Below are positions 8,668 to 20,442 of a DNA stretch of 64,000 nt, piece by piece. Within the stretch, counting starts at the first letter, position 1; every line of letters starts with the position of its first letter. The position numbers and the translations under genes are program-made. Source of the DNA: JAJTGZ01 sp964403525 (GTDB lineage: Bacteria > Planctomycetota > Phycisphaerae > Phycisphaerales > UBA1924); contig CAYOGE010000015.1 in NCBI GenBank assembly GCA_964403525.1, positions 1 to 64,000 of the forward strand. Reading direction: 5' to 3'. The notes beneath the pieces are model-generated. The model was not told the origin of the DNA, searched no databases, and saw only the letters and a list, made by a program, of their open reading frames with translations.

Positions 8668-10266
8668 TCATCTCCTTAACTTCGATAGCGGGTAGGCCTG
8701 CACGCTCGCACCGTAACCGTCATAAAGGTCAATCCAGACCCCACCGTCGTCGCCGATTCGAAGCGTATAGCCGTTGGGGGTGTCGCCCTCCGGGGGCATG
8801 CTCGTGTATGGCTCGACCTTGGCGGCACGCTTGGCCGCGATGAAATCGCGCAAGTTCTGGAGCCCGGCCGGACCCTCGTCAATCAGGTGATAGACCATCT
8901 GCTGCCCCATACGTTCGACGCGGCGGCCGATCCGCACCTCGCCGCTGAACGTCGGCACGGCCGCGGCGACGCCCACGCACACGATGAGGCCGAAGGCGAG
9001 GCACGCGGCGAACCACTGCGCCTGCCGCTTCTTCGAGACCGTACTCACGCTGGCGACGATGGCGAGCGCGAGCACGCCGACCGCGGCAAGACCGGCCCCC
9101 CACTCGGCACCGACACCCCGCGCTCCCGCACGCGTGTAGAGCGTTTCGCCTATCCGCTCGCCGGTGGAGCTGATGCTGATCGGCATATCGGCGGCCTGCT
9201 GCTGAGGCGTCAGGCGGCCGGTAAGGCGGGTGATCCACGCAGGCGGGTCGCTCCGGACGCCGGGCTTGCCGACGCGGGATGCGAGTTCCCGCAGGCCTTC
9301 GTGCACCAGCGGCACGCCGTCGGGCACGTAGTCTGCGCTCTTGACGTAGAGGGGGCTTGAGCGGGCCACCCGCATGCCGGGCGCGGCCGCGGTTGCGTCG
9401 GCGATCACGCACAGCTCAAGGTCGAGCGGGCCGTTGCCGGCACCGGTGAGCTTCATGGGGTAGACCGGGCTTGGCGTAGCAAACCGCAGGACCAGCGGCG
9501 TCGGTTCCAGACGCTCACCGCTGGCTGGCTGAGCAAGCCGCGCCGCGACGAAGACCCACCCCCGCGCCGCGTAGTCGGCCAGCACGGGCACCGCCGCGGT
9601 CGGCACCTGGCAACCGGCACCTTCCAGCCAGATGGACAGTGCTTCCGCGCTGTCCCCCACTGCCCCTTCCCGGGCCCGAACCACCGCAACGTCGAGCGTG
9701 CCGACCCGTTCTCTCTTGAGGACCTCCACGCCCGTGTCCCCGATCGCGCCCCCGGTAGCTCCCCGCGTCTTCGCCAAGGCCGGGATGAACACGACCACCG
9801 CCAAGACAAGGCCGATCACCATCCACAGCACAATGAGCGCAGCACGGGTGCCGCCCGACGCGGTCTGGTTCGGACGGAGGCTCACGCCTGCAACGAGCAC
9901 GAAGAGCGACACGAAGAGCATCAGCCACCCCAGCCCGAGCTGGGTGTGCTGCAACAACCGCGGCTGGGTGATCGTCCGGGCCGTGTCGAACGCGCCCTGG
10001 GTGGTCGTGTACAACTCGGGTACGGCGGGAACCGGCACCACCCAGGCGAGCGGCTCGCCCTTCGCGCCAGCAGCATCGACCCGCGTGCGGATGGCCAGCA
10101 CCTCGACGCCATCCTTGAAGCAGATGACCGCCTCCTGATCGACCATCGGCACAACCGCCGTCGCGGCTCGGAAGACCTTGCCATCACCCAACGCAGCCGG
10201 GGCGAACAGGCACACCAGAATCGCAGCGAGCCAGCACCCCGCCGCACCGCCACGCACGAGCTTCAT
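8668..10266 (-). CDS. DUF2330-like membrane protein
   Basis: About 532 aa. A signal peptide (residues 1-27, ending near AALGDG) leads into DQEAVICFKDGVEVLAIRTRVD, which resembles the DUF2330 opening. Hydrophobic segments occur near residues 105-125, 140-165 and twice around 390-440, so the protein is probably anchored with large periplasmic parts. The C-terminal segment resembles a small secreted-protein tail (TPNGYTLRIGDDGGVWIDLYDGYG). It is convergent with the ABC permease (20 bases apart). Function unknown. Confidence 0.6.
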   Translation of the reverse strand: MKLVRGGAAGCWLAAILVCLFAPAALGDGKVFRAATAVVPMVDQEAVICFKDGVEVLAIRTRVDAAGAKGEPLAWVVPVPAVPELYTTTQGAFDTARTITQPRLLQHTQLGLGWLMLFVSLFVLVAGVSLRPNQTASGGTRAALIVLWMVIGLVLAVVVFIPALAKTRGATGGAIGDTGVEVLKRERVGTLDVAVVRAREGAVGDSAEALSIWLEGAGCQVPTAAVPVLADYAARGWVFVAARLAQPASGERLEPTPLVLRFATPSPVYPMKLTGAGNGPLDLELCVIADATAAAPGMRVARSSPLYVKSADYVPDGVPLVHEGLRELASRVGKPGVRSDPPAWITRLTGRLTPQQQAADMPISISSTGERIGETLYTRAGARGVGAEWGAGLAAVGVLALAIVASVSTVSKKRQAQWFAACLAFGLIVCVGVAAAVPTFSGEVRIGRRVERMGQQMVYHLIDEGPAGLQNLRDFIAAKRAAKVEPYTSMPPEGDTPNGYTLRIGDDGGVWIDLYDGYGASVQAYPLSKLRR

Positions 10267-10349
10267 GTTTCACGATACGGACAAGGGTGCAGGGCTGATG
10301 CGGCCAGGCGGAGGTTGACCGGCTCGATCACCCGCGGCCTGCAGGAAGC

Positions 10350-10390
10350 AAAAATGAAAAGACCCCGACCAGGTTTACCTGATCGGGGTC
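10350..10390 (-). terminator. Rho-independent terminator after 5S rRNA
   Basis: GACCCCGAtCAGG pairs with CCTGgTCGGGGTC around a short TAAA loop, and on the minus strand it is followed by TTTTCATTTTTG. It lies immediately downstream of the 5S gene and closes the 23S-5S transcript. Confidence 0.85.
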
Positions 10391-10391
10391 A

Positions 10392-10502
10392 AATTCCGGC
10401 GACGACCTACTTTCCCGCTAAGCAGTATCATCGGCGGCAGAGGCTTAACTGCTGTGTTCGGGATGGGAACAGGTGTTTCCCTCTGCCTATGGTCACCGAA
10501 AA
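10392..10502 (-). rRNA. rrf: 5S ribosomal RNA
   Basis: On the minus strand the conserved 5S core CCCATCCCGAACACAGCAG is followed by the loop E/helix IV region and GGGAAAGTAGGTCGTCGCC. The ends TTTCGGTGAC and GTCGCCGGAA pair to form helix I, which fixes the boundaries within a base or two. It lies about 185 bases downstream of 23S with no tRNA between them. Confidence 0.93.
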
Positions 10503-10685
10503 ACCCGGACGCCGCTCTCGCGACGGCCGGACGTTTGTCCGGAAAATTGATGGATGGCCGATCGCGCACCCCACAGCGTGGGAGCGTGACCGTCGAATCG
10601 AAGCTCGAAACCGAGAGCTCCGAAGTAAATCGTGTGTCTACATCTTCGTTTGCCAACCCGCCTTGGGCATAAGCCTTCGGCATGA

Positions 10686-13417
<2,732 letters not shown>

Positions 13418-13747
13418 CGACGCCGCGCTTGCGCGCCTTGCCGGGTCAGCAGACAATCGAAAATTGAGCACGATCTACTATCTTTGCTTACCGCCCGGCA
13501 CTTTGCAGATGCCGGGACGCTCGATTTCTCGTCATTCGATTCGCACGCACGCAGTTTCTTCCGCCATGAGCGGAGTCCACATCGCACGCGCCATCCATCG
13601 CTTTCCGGTTGTCAAACAGGCTCCGCCCTTCACTGCCTTGCGGCCGATCGAGCGTTTACGGGGCAGGCACGGTCTGAACCGGCCATCCCGTTGACCCCTG
13701 GAACTCGCGTTCTGGAGGCCCCATCCAGCTTTCGCTGGCGGGTGGAG
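13418..13747 (-). other. 23S rRNA transcript leader
   Basis: No protein gene is supported here. The stretch lies between the candidate promoter and the 23S 5' end, a leader of about 325 nt. It contains a 7-bp hairpin (CCCGGCA/TGCCGGG, 13494-13516), probably involved in processing, and a TGCTC-starting segment near 13459-13470 that only weakly resembles an antitermination boxA. Confidence 0.5.
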
Positions 13748-13775
13748 AGCATAGGCGCGCACCCCTGTCCGTCAA
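13748..13775 (-). promoter_or_regulatory. Candidate sigma-70 promoter for 23S-5S rRNA
   Basis: On the minus strand TTGACG (13770-13775) is separated by 16 bases from TATGCT (13748-13753), with a T-rich run about 20 bases upstream. It is the best promoter-like sequence between the 23S gene and the upstream coding locus. Confidence 0.6.
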
Positions 13776-13939
13776 GCCGCCCTCTGAAAAAACTCCCACT
13801 CTTCTTCGTTCCATCCGCCCACGCCAGGATTCCCACAGATCATCCACACCCAGCAGCGAATTCGCCCTTCTACAGTATCCAAACAAACGCCGAAAAGAGG
13901 CCGTAATTGCGCCCATTCGGTGCTCCTGCAGGCGATCGC

Positions 13940-13970
13940 AAAAGAAACCGGCCGGCCCTCAGGGCCGGCC
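13940..13970 (-). terminator. Rho-independent terminator of the pilus-like locus
   Basis: A perfect 10-bp inverted repeat GGCCGGCCCT/AGGGCCGGCC with a one-base spacer, followed on the minus strand by GGTTTCTTTTG. It lies 36 bases after the stop of the 14007-16124 gene and separates this locus from the rRNA promoter. Confidence 0.8.
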
Positions 13971-14006
13971 GATGGTCATTCGCCAGTTCTGGCCCGTTGC
14001 CAGGGC

Positions 14007-16124
14007 TCAGCCGCCGCCCAGACCGCCGCCGCGGTTGGGGATCATCGAAGGCGGCGGCACGTTGGGGCCCTGCCCCGGAGCGTTCGCAGGCGCCGGAGCG
14101 CCCGCGCCCATCAACTGCTGGTGCCCGAGCGCTGCGCTCTCCATCAGACGCCGATAGGTTTCGCTCGCCTTCTGCTCTTCAGGGTCCTTCGCCACGATCG
14201 TCTTGTCGACGTCGCGGATGAGCGCAAGCGAGTACTTGCCGCGCGAGAGCGGGTTCGCGACGACATCCAGCAGGTACGCGTCGCGCTCCTTCGAGATTTC
14301 TTTCGTCGGCAGCGGAGCGTTGGTCGGCGCCGCGGGAGCGGCACCGCCGCCAAGCGGAGCCGGTGCTCCGCCCGCACCGGCCGGGCGGTTCTTTCCGCCG
14401 CCGCCGGGAGCCACCGGTGGCGGCGCGGCGGCAGGCTGCGCAGCGCCGCCCGCGTTGATCTTGGACTCATCGGGGATCTTCCACACCGCCACCATGCCGT
14501 CGCCCGGTTCGAGCGAGACGTTCGCGCTGCGCCAGTAGCCCCACGTGTAATAGAACAGCGTCGCCTGCGCGTTCCCCAGGCCCGACCCGCCGCCAAGACC
14601 CGCGGGCGGCTGGCTCGCGTTGGTGATGAAGCTGTAGACCTCGTCGTCAACGTGGACCGGATCGGTCCAGCCGCCGGAGGGGATCACGATGGTCGGGCTC
14701 TGGGCCGCGGCCACCTGGTCGGCCTGCAACTGACCCGCGCGGTTGAAGAGCGGGTTGTTGACCTTCACCCGCAGTTCATAGCGGTAGGTTGCCCCGCGCA
14801 CGGCCTGTACGTCGTGGTGCCACACGGCCACCGGCTCGGTGCTTGAGAGCAGCACGCTGAGGTCGTTGTCCCGGACCACCGGTCCCTTCGGCGCCGAAGC
14901 GTCGGACTTCCCGCCGAGCTCGCTGATCTTGGCCTCGACCTCAGCGATCTGCTTCTTGACCAAATCAATCTGGCGCTCAAGGTCTTTGATCAACCGGTCG
15001 CGCGAGGTGGGCTGGTTCGACGCGCCACCACCGCCGGCTCCTCCGCCACCTCCGCCAGCCCCTTTGGGCCCGCGAAGGCCACCGCCACCGCCGCCGCTGG
15101 GCGCCGGCGGCGCAGGCTGCTTGTTGGCGTTCTGCAGCGCTCGCTCCTTGCCGGCCAGGCTGTCGCGCAGGCCCTTGAGGCGACGCTGCCAGTCACCGAG
15201 AGGACCTCCGGCCGCATCGCCGGCCTGGCCGCTCTTGAGAACTTCAGCGGGTGATTTCCATTCCTCGCCAACGACGTTGCCGCCGAGTTCCGCGCGCCGG
15301 TACCACTCGGGCCGCAGAAGCTCTTCCATGCCCGTCGAAGCGTCGAACACGACCTGGGCGAGCGTCTGCGAATCAATCTTGGGATCGCGGAGGGTGTCGT
15401 GGAAGTTGCGGCGGCCCGGCAGGAGCGGCGTTGCCACCTCGTTGCCCCAGGTGCCGTCGGCCTTGAGTTCCTGCCGGACCATCTCGACCTCAACAACCTC
15501 GGTGTTCGCCCACCAGGCGCGGAGCAGCGGCAGCGCGGGGCCCGGCCCGTCTGGGTCCTGCTCCAGCGCTGCGCGGATGGCCTTGGGGTCAATCGTTGTC
15601 TCGACGGTCACCGCGGCCTTGTCGTACGGGCCGCTGGAGGGCATGTACTGGGCGAGCTTTTCGATCGACGCGACGTCCTGCTCGTGCACCGTGCTCATGA
15701 AGGCGTGCGCGATCGGCTTGGTGCCGGCGGGCAGCTTCGGCGGAAGGTAGACCTGATCGGAGCTCGGCCCGGTCACCTGCTTGCTGCCGAGCCCAACGAG
15801 CCCCACGGGCGCGTACGCAAGTGACGCGTTCGGCGCGACCGAAACCGCCATGCGGTTCTTGAATTCGGCGAGCGGGTCGGTCGGGTGCTTGAGCTGCTCC
15901 GGCGTGCCCGGGTTCGGCTCACGCATCTTCGCGTTCAACTGCTTCGCCGTGCTGAGGATCTTCTCGTACGCCTGATCGGCGGGCACCTGATCACGGTTGA
16001 CCTCAACGGTGTTGGAGGTTCCCGCGAACTGCCACGCGACAACGCCCGTCAGGCCCGCGGCGGCGAGGGCGAGAAAGATCTTCTCGACGTGCTTCTCAAA
16101 CGGGTTGATTCCTCGGACTGCCAT
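14007..16124 (-). CDS. Single-pass envelope protein, third gene of PilM/GspL-like locus
   Basis: About 705 aa, not recognised as a whole. It starts MAVRGINPFEKHVEKIFLA, a short cytoplasmic segment, then one membrane helix (about residues 17-36) and a large periplasmic part. Around residues 330-380 there is a Gly/Pro-rich linker, then a predicted coiled coil (SRDRLIKDLERQIDLVKKQ and onward), then a beta-rich region (VWHHDVQAVRGATYRYELRVKVNNP) resembling an extracellular fold, and a Pro/Ala/Gly-rich tail. The ATG at 16124 is preceded by AAGGGTG; an upstream in-frame start at 16157 is less likely. By position and topology it could take the PilP/GspC role in an inner-membrane platform; this is inference. 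Confidence 0.55.
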   Translation of the reverse strand: MAVRGINPFEKHVEKIFLALAAAGLTGVVAWQFAGTSNTVEVNRDQVPADQAYEKILSTAKQLNAKMREPNPGTPEQLKHPTDPLAEFKNRMAVSVAPNASLAYAPVGLVGLGSKQVTGPSSDQVYLPPKLPAGTKPIAHAFMSTVHEQDVASIEKLAQYMPSSGPYDKAAVTVETTIDPKAIRAALEQDPDGPGPALPLLRAWWANTEVVEVEMVRQELKADGTWGNEVATPLLPGRRNFHDTLRDPKIDSQTLAQVVFDASTGMEELLRPEWYRRAELGGNVVGEEWKSPAEVLKSGQAGDAAGGPLGDWQRRLKGLRDSLAGKERALQNANKQPAPPAPSGGGGGGLRGPKGAGGGGGGAGGGGASNQPTSRDRLIKDLERQIDLVKKQIAEVEAKISELGGKSDASAPKGPVVRDNDLSVLLSSTEPVAVWHHDVQAVRGATYRYELRVKVNNPLFNRAGQLQADQVAAAQSPTIVIPSGGWTDPVHVDDEVYSFITNASQPPAGLGGGSGLGNAQATLFYYTWGYWRSANVSLEPGDGMVAVWKIPDESKINAGGAAQPAAAPPPVAPGGGGKNRPAGAGGAPAPLGGGAAPAAPTNAPLPTKEISKERDAYLLDVVANPLSRGKYSLALIRDVDKTIVAKDPEEQKASETYRRLMESAALGHQQLMGAGAPAPANAPGQGPNVPPPSMIPNRGGGLGGG

Positions 16125-16213
16125 ATGGATCACCCTTCTGCTGGCCCCGCGGCCCATGAGTGGCGCGGGGAAAAGTTCATTCGTCTGTACACAAACACCC
16201 GCTCAACCGATGC

Positions 16214-17581
16214 TCATCCGCCCGCCGAGCCCGCACGCCGGCCCGACGGTGCCGGCCCCGCCGGAGCGGGCGACCCGCCCGGAGCGCCGCCATCGGCGCC
16301 GGGCGCAGCAGGATCGGGCGCCTCGAGCCCAAGCGCCACCTTGACCTCCTTCGGCATCAGCTCGCGCGTCCACTCGCGGAGCCAGAGCGCCTCGATGGTC
16401 ATGTCGACCCGCGTCACGCCGTCTGGGCCGTAGTAGTACCCTTCACGCAGCTCTGCGGCCGGGTCGACCTTGCTGAGGTTCACGCTGGTGACGGTCATCA
16501 TGTTGGCCCGCGAGACGGCGTCAAAGAACTGGGGGAGGTCCTTCGTCGCGACCACGCACGTGAGGTGCGCCGTGACAACGTCGTACAGCCCGCTGGACTT
16601 GCGCCCGGTGATCGAAGCCGAGTAGTCGTGCGCGCCGTCGCCGGGGGCAGCGGCCGCGGCCGGGTCAACAAACGCCCCGCCCTGCTGCGGCGCCGGGAGC
16701 ACCGAGTCAACCGTCAGCCGCTGGATGCGCTTGACGACGCTCTTGGTCACGCCGATGTCCTTGGCCGACGCGTTGGCGTCCGCCACCGCACGCATCACGT
16801 CCTGCATTGTCCAGTACTGCACCTGCCAGTCCCACAGCTCGAGCGGTGAGGGCGTGTTGGCCTCAACCACCGGCGGCAGGTTGAAGATGGCGGTGCTCGC
16901 GTAGACGTTCAGTTTCTGGCCCCACTGCACGTACGCGTTGATGCGTTCAGCGACCATGCCGTCCTCGAGCGCCTTGCGCTTCTCCTCGGAGAGGCGGTCG
17001 GCGCCGTTGGCGGACGCGTCGGTCCCCAGCTCGCGCTGCAGGAAGTTGTTGCGGTACTCGGTCAACCGCTGCGCGAGGTAATCGCCGGCGATCGGCGGTT
17101 TGGCGTTGATCATTCCCAGCAGCGCGTTCTGGCCGTCGCCGACGAGCACGCGCCAGAACTGCTTCGCCTTGGCGAGATCGTTCGCCGGGGGGTTGGGGAA
17201 GACGCCCGCAACCAGCGGAGCACGGTCACCCTTGTTGTACTTGATGGCCTCCGCCACCACGCCGGCGGCCGATGCCTGCTGGTGGTCGAGCGCCTCTTTG
17301 AACCTCGCCGTAACGACCTCGTTGGGCGCGTAGGTCCACTGCACGCCCGCCTCGCCCGGCATCAGGCTCGGCACCTTGTAGTTGATCGCCGTTGAGTTGA
17401 AGTCTGAGCTGTCGTTCCTCACCTGCTGCTGAAAGGCCTCGTGCTTGCTGGCGATCATGCCCATGGCGAAGTAGACCATCGCGGGCACCACCAGCAGGGC
17501 GATCACAAGGAACGCAACGAGCGACCAGCGCCGCTGCACCCAGCCCATGACCGACTTGACGTCGAACTTGCCCTTGCTCAC
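16214..17581 (-). CDS. Single-pass envelope protein, PilO/GspM-like by position
   Basis: About 455 aa. A cytoplasmic N-terminus (about 20 residues) is followed by one membrane helix (WSLVAFLVIALLVVPAMVYFAMG) and a periplasmic domain with helices and, near residue 350, DVVTAHLTCVVATKDLPQFF followed by a strand pattern, reminiscent of the ferredoxin-like fold in PilO. The C-terminus is a Pro/Gly/Ala-rich tail. The GTG start overlaps the upstream stop codon (GTGA), so it is coupled to the actin-fold/transmembrane gene. No clear sequence signature for PilO was seen; assignment rests on topology and order. Confidence 0.55.
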   Translation of the reverse strand: MSKGKFDVKSVMGWVQRRWSLVAFLVIALLVVPAMVYFAMGMIASKHEAFQQQVRNDSSDFNSTAINYKVPSLMPGEAGVQWTYAPNEVVTARFKEALDHQQASAAGVVAEAIKYNKGDRAPLVAGVFPNPPANDLAKAKQFWRVLVGDGQNALLGMINAKPPIAGDYLAQRLTEYRNNFLQRELGTDASANGADRLSEEKRKALEDGMVAERINAYVQWGQKLNVYASTAIFNLPPVVEANTPSPLELWDWQVQYWTMQDVMRAVADANASAKDIGVTKSVVKRIQRLTVDSVLPAPQQGGAFVDPAAAAAPGDGAHDYSASITGRKSSGLYDVVTAHLTCVVATKDLPQFFDAVSRANMMTVTSVNLSKVDPAAELREGYYYGPDGVTRVDMTIEALWLREWTRELMPKEVKVALGLEAPDPAAPGADGGAPGGSPAPAGPAPSGRRAGSAGG

Positions 17582-19629
17582 TTGCCCGCCTCCTTCTCGG
17601 CCGCCAGAACCGCGTCCCAGGTGATCACATACTCGGTCACGGTCGAGCCGGGGGCGAAGCCGCCCAAGGGGGGCAACGGCGCCAGCTTCTCAACATCTTC
17701 ACTTCCGGGCGCGGGGCTGCCGCCGCCACCACCAAGCGCCGGCGGACGTTCACGCGGCTGCGGTGCAAAGGGCGGCGGCGAACCACCCCCACCGCCGCCG
17801 GGCAGCATCGTCGGGCCACGGCGGCCCGGGCCACCGCCTCCACCGCCGCCGCCGGGGGGCGGTCCGCCGAACCCGCCGGGAAGGCGGTTTCCACCCCCCC
17901 CCAGGCCGCCGGGGAGCGCATTGGGGTTGGCGGGGTTGACGTTCCCGTCTACGCCGCTGGAGACAAACTTCCACGCGGCGTTGGTGATCTCGTACTCCGG
18001 GTGCTTCTTCGCGTTGGCCAGCAGCCAACCCTGCAGTTCCCGCTGCACAAACGTGTCGGTCGCCGCGCTGACCTCGCGGTTGATCGCGATCCGCAGCGTT
18101 GCGCTGACGGTGCCGCGCGGCCCGCCCCCCGCGCCCGGCACCACGCCCGGTGTGCCCGCCGGAGCGGCGGCGCCCGCCGGGGGCACGTACACCGTGTCGA
18201 ACGACTTGAAGTCGAGCACGGCCTCGCCGTTCGCATCGGTCGGGAACGTCTTGAGCTTCGCGGCGGCGCCAGCGAGCATCGCGCCCGCGTCGTCAACAAC
18301 CAGCGGGATGAAGTTGCGGTCGGCCACGGTCATCAGCAGGCCCGCGGCACGGGCGTCGGGCTTGTACTCGCTCTCGGCGCTGGTCCACGCGGCCTTCAGG
18401 CGCTTCGCCTCGGCGCGGGTGTCGTCGATCTGCTTCTTCACACCGGGGTCGACCGTGGGATTCGCAAAGATCGGGCGGATGAACATCGCGCCGCCGGCCA
18501 GCAGGGCCAGCACCGCCGCGGCCGTGAACCACTTGGTCTTCTCGCGCCACATCGCCTCTTTGACGACGGTCATGGGCATGAGGTTGGCATCGATGATCTC
18601 GTTGCCCAGGCCCTGCAGGGCGAGCCCAAACGCCGTGGCAAGCTGGGGCGCGTTGCTCTGGAACGTCGCCTCTTTGTCGTTGGCAACCTTGCTGACGCGC
18701 CCGAACTTCTCGAGCTTGGTGACCTCCATGCCGAGCTGCTGGCTCAGGAACTTCTTCAGGCCGGGGAGTTCAAAGGTCGCGCCCAACCCGATCAGGCGGG
18801 TGAGCTTCGCGTCGCGGTGGGTGCTGGTGTAGTAGCTGATCGACCTCTGCACATCGGCGGCGAGGTCGGCAAAGACCGGACGCATCGCCTGCAGGATGTG
18901 CCGCGCGTGCGGGCTGCTCTCGGCCTCGGCCTTGAGGCGCTCGGCCTTCATGTAGCTGGTGTTGAAGGCGGTGACAAGGGCCTCGGTGAAGTTGTGCCCG
19001 CCGATCGGGAACGTACGGATCCACAGCCGGCCCGCCTCGGCGACGATCAGGTCGCTGCTGGTGGTGCCCACATCCAGGATCACGGTGCCGGGGGTGTTCT
19101 CGCCGAAGAGCTGGTCCCAGGCGACGGCGTTGTACGCGGCAAGCGGGCTGAGCGTGAGGATGTCGGGCGTAACACCAACGTCGTGCCAGCCGTGGAGCAC
19201 CTCGCTCACGCTCTCGGTGCGGATGGCGAAGATGCCGACCTCAACCTCTGGTGAGTCGGGAGCAACAAACGTCTGGTAGTCCCACTGCACCTCGTCGATC
19301 GGGAAGGGGATCTGCTGCATCGCCTCGAACTTGACGATGTCAACAAGGTTCTTCTTGTCAACGGGGGGGAGCTTGGCGAACCGGGCAAAGCTCTGCGCGC
19401 CCGGCACGCTGATGGCCACGGTCGCCTTGCCGAGGTCGTGCTGGCTGATGAGGGTGCCAAGAGCGACACGCGCCGCTTCCTTTGGATCGATCTCCGGCGC
19501 ACTGAGGGGGCGCTTGTGAGGGATCAGCACAAAGTCGTCGACGCGAACACTCTCGCCGTCGCGCACGAGCTTCACGGCCTTGAGCGCGCCCGAACCGATC
19601 TCGACGCCCCAACTTGCGTTGCCTGCCAT
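17578..19629 (-). CDS. PilM-PilN fusion / GspL-like protein
   Basis: About 683 aa. The N-terminal 350 residues are a PilM-type actin fold: WGVEIGSGALKAVKLV, VAISVPGAQSFARFAKLPPVDKKNL, QQIPFPIDEVQWDYQ, TVILDVGTTSSDLIV, IGGHNFTEALV and LIGLGATFELPGLKKFL. A single transmembrane helix (WFTAAAVLALLAGGAMFIRPIF, about residues 366-388) follows, then a periplasmic part of about 300 residues whose last 120 are extremely Gly/Pro-rich. In type IV pili the actin-fold PilM and the membrane PilN are usually separate; here they are one chain, as in type II secretion GspL. The ATG at 19629 (GGAG upstream) is preferred to the frame start at 19743. First gene of a three-gene unit. Confidence 0.75.
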   Translation of the reverse strand: MAGNASWGVEIGSGALKAVKLVRDGESVRVDDFVLIPHKRPLSAPEIDPKEAARVALGTLISQHDLGKATVAISVPGAQSFARFAKLPPVDKKNLVDIVKFEAMQQIPFPIDEVQWDYQTFVAPDSPEVEVGIFAIRTESVSEVLHGWHDVGVTPDILTLSPLAAYNAVAWDQLFGENTPGTVILDVGTTSSDLIVAEAGRLWIRTFPIGGHNFTEALVTAFNTSYMKAERLKAEAESSPHARHILQAMRPVFADLAADVQRSISYYTSTHRDAKLTRLIGLGATFELPGLKKFLSQQLGMEVTKLEKFGRVSKVANDKEATFQSNAPQLATAFGLALQGLGNEIIDANLMPMTVVKEAMWREKTKWFTAAAVLALLAGGAMFIRPIFANPTVDPGVKKQIDDTRAEAKRLKAAWTSAESEYKPDARAAGLLMTVADRNFIPLVVDDAGAMLAGAAAKLKTFPTDANGEAVLDFKSFDTVYVPPAGAAAPAGTPGVVPGAGGGPRGTVSATLRIAINREVSAATDTFVQRELQGWLLANAKKHPEYEITNAAWKFVSSGVDGNVNPANPNALPGGLGGGGNRLPGGFGGPPPGGGGGGGGPGRRGPTMLPGGGGGGSPPPFAPQPRERPPALGGGGGSPAPGSEDVEKLAPLPPLGGFAPGSTVTEYVITWDAVLAAEKEAGK

Positions 19630-19924
19630 CGCCTGCTCCAATTGGCCCACCAAGGACCGGTTTTCAAGAACCCGCGATTCGCGCCGGACGCATCGGGCCT
19701 CTGCGGCCTCCGCCGCGCGCGAGCGCAAGCTCCGTTCTGTCAATAGGTTACGTCGCTACGGCCGCCGGGTTCCGATCCTTCCACATCCAGCAGGCGGCGC
19801 ACGCCGCCCTTCGCTCCACCTGGACCCACGGGACGACCATTTCAACCACTCCGCCCCCCATTTTCAAGCCCCAGCGCCGAGAGCCGCCCAATCTTCAACG
19901 GCAACCACCCCACCCAGGCAACGG

Positions 19925-20374
19925 CTACTTCGTGCCCGGCGGTTTCGCCTTGCCGAAGGTCAGCTCCGTTTCGGCCGGGAGTTTCTCAATCTTCACCGCC
20001 AACCAGGCGGGCGAGTTGCCCCACCAGACGCTGAACTTCATTTTGACCTTGTCACCCTTCTTGAGGTTCGACAGGTCGACCCCTTTGGCCGGCGGAAAGT
20101 CCATCGTCATGGCGTTCATGCCGACCACTTCGCCGTCACGGTTCTTGAAGGTGTCGATCGCCTCGTGATGAACCCTCAATTCGGTGCGTTTGTCACCCGT
20201 AGTGGGCAGCGAGACGATCTCGCCGCGCACTTCATAGGTGCCATCGGGCTCCCGCGCGGGCGGCACGTGTCCGGCGGTGGTGGCATCGGTTGCGGCGGGT
20301 TTGTCCTTTGCGCTGCACGCAAGCAAAAAGCCAGCCATAAGGCAAAGAACTACGGGAAAAAGAACGCGGCTCAT
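19925..20374 (-). CDS. CusF-like copper-binding lipoprotein
   Basis: 149 aa. The leader MSRVLFPVVLCLMAGFLLAC is a lipoprotein signal with the lipidated cysteine at residue 20. The mature part matches the CusF/CopZ-like periplasmic copper-binding fold seen in secreted copper proteins: YEVRGEIVSLP, LRVHHEAIDTF, GMNAMTMDFPPA (the Met-rich metal-binding segment) and LKKGDKVKMKFSV. It may deliver or buffer copper in the periplasm, which would suit the copper-containing caa3 oxidase in this window. The start codon lies in a terminator-shaped hairpin and no Shine-Dalgarno is visible. Confidence 0.7.
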   Translation of the reverse strand: MSRVLFPVVLCLMAGFLLACSAKDKPAATDATTAGHVPPAREPDGTYEVRGEIVSLPTTGDKRTELRVHHEAIDTFKNRDGEVVGMNAMTMDFPPAKGVDLSNLKKGDKVKMKFSVWWGNSPAWLAVKIEKLPAETELTFGKAKPPGTK

Positions 20375-20392
20375 GCTTGAAGCATGAGCCGC
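20359..20392 (-). terminator. Terminator-shaped hairpin over the lipoprotein start codon
   Basis: A perfect 12-bp stem GCGGCTCATGCT/AGCATGAGCCGC with a 3-base loop, followed on the minus strand by GTTCTTTTTCCC. It is 50 bases after the 105-aa gene's stop. The descending arm contains the ATG of the CusF-like gene, and the T tract is its codons 4-8. Confidence 0.7.
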
Positions 20393-20442
20393 TTGGGAGT
20401 CTTGGTCAACTCGGCGAATGAATTCGGCCCTTGGGCCGGCAC

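Noticed and set aside
13459..13470. boxA-like antitermination site in the 23S leader
   Set aside because: Only about half of the consensus positions match; mentioned in the leader entry but not called.
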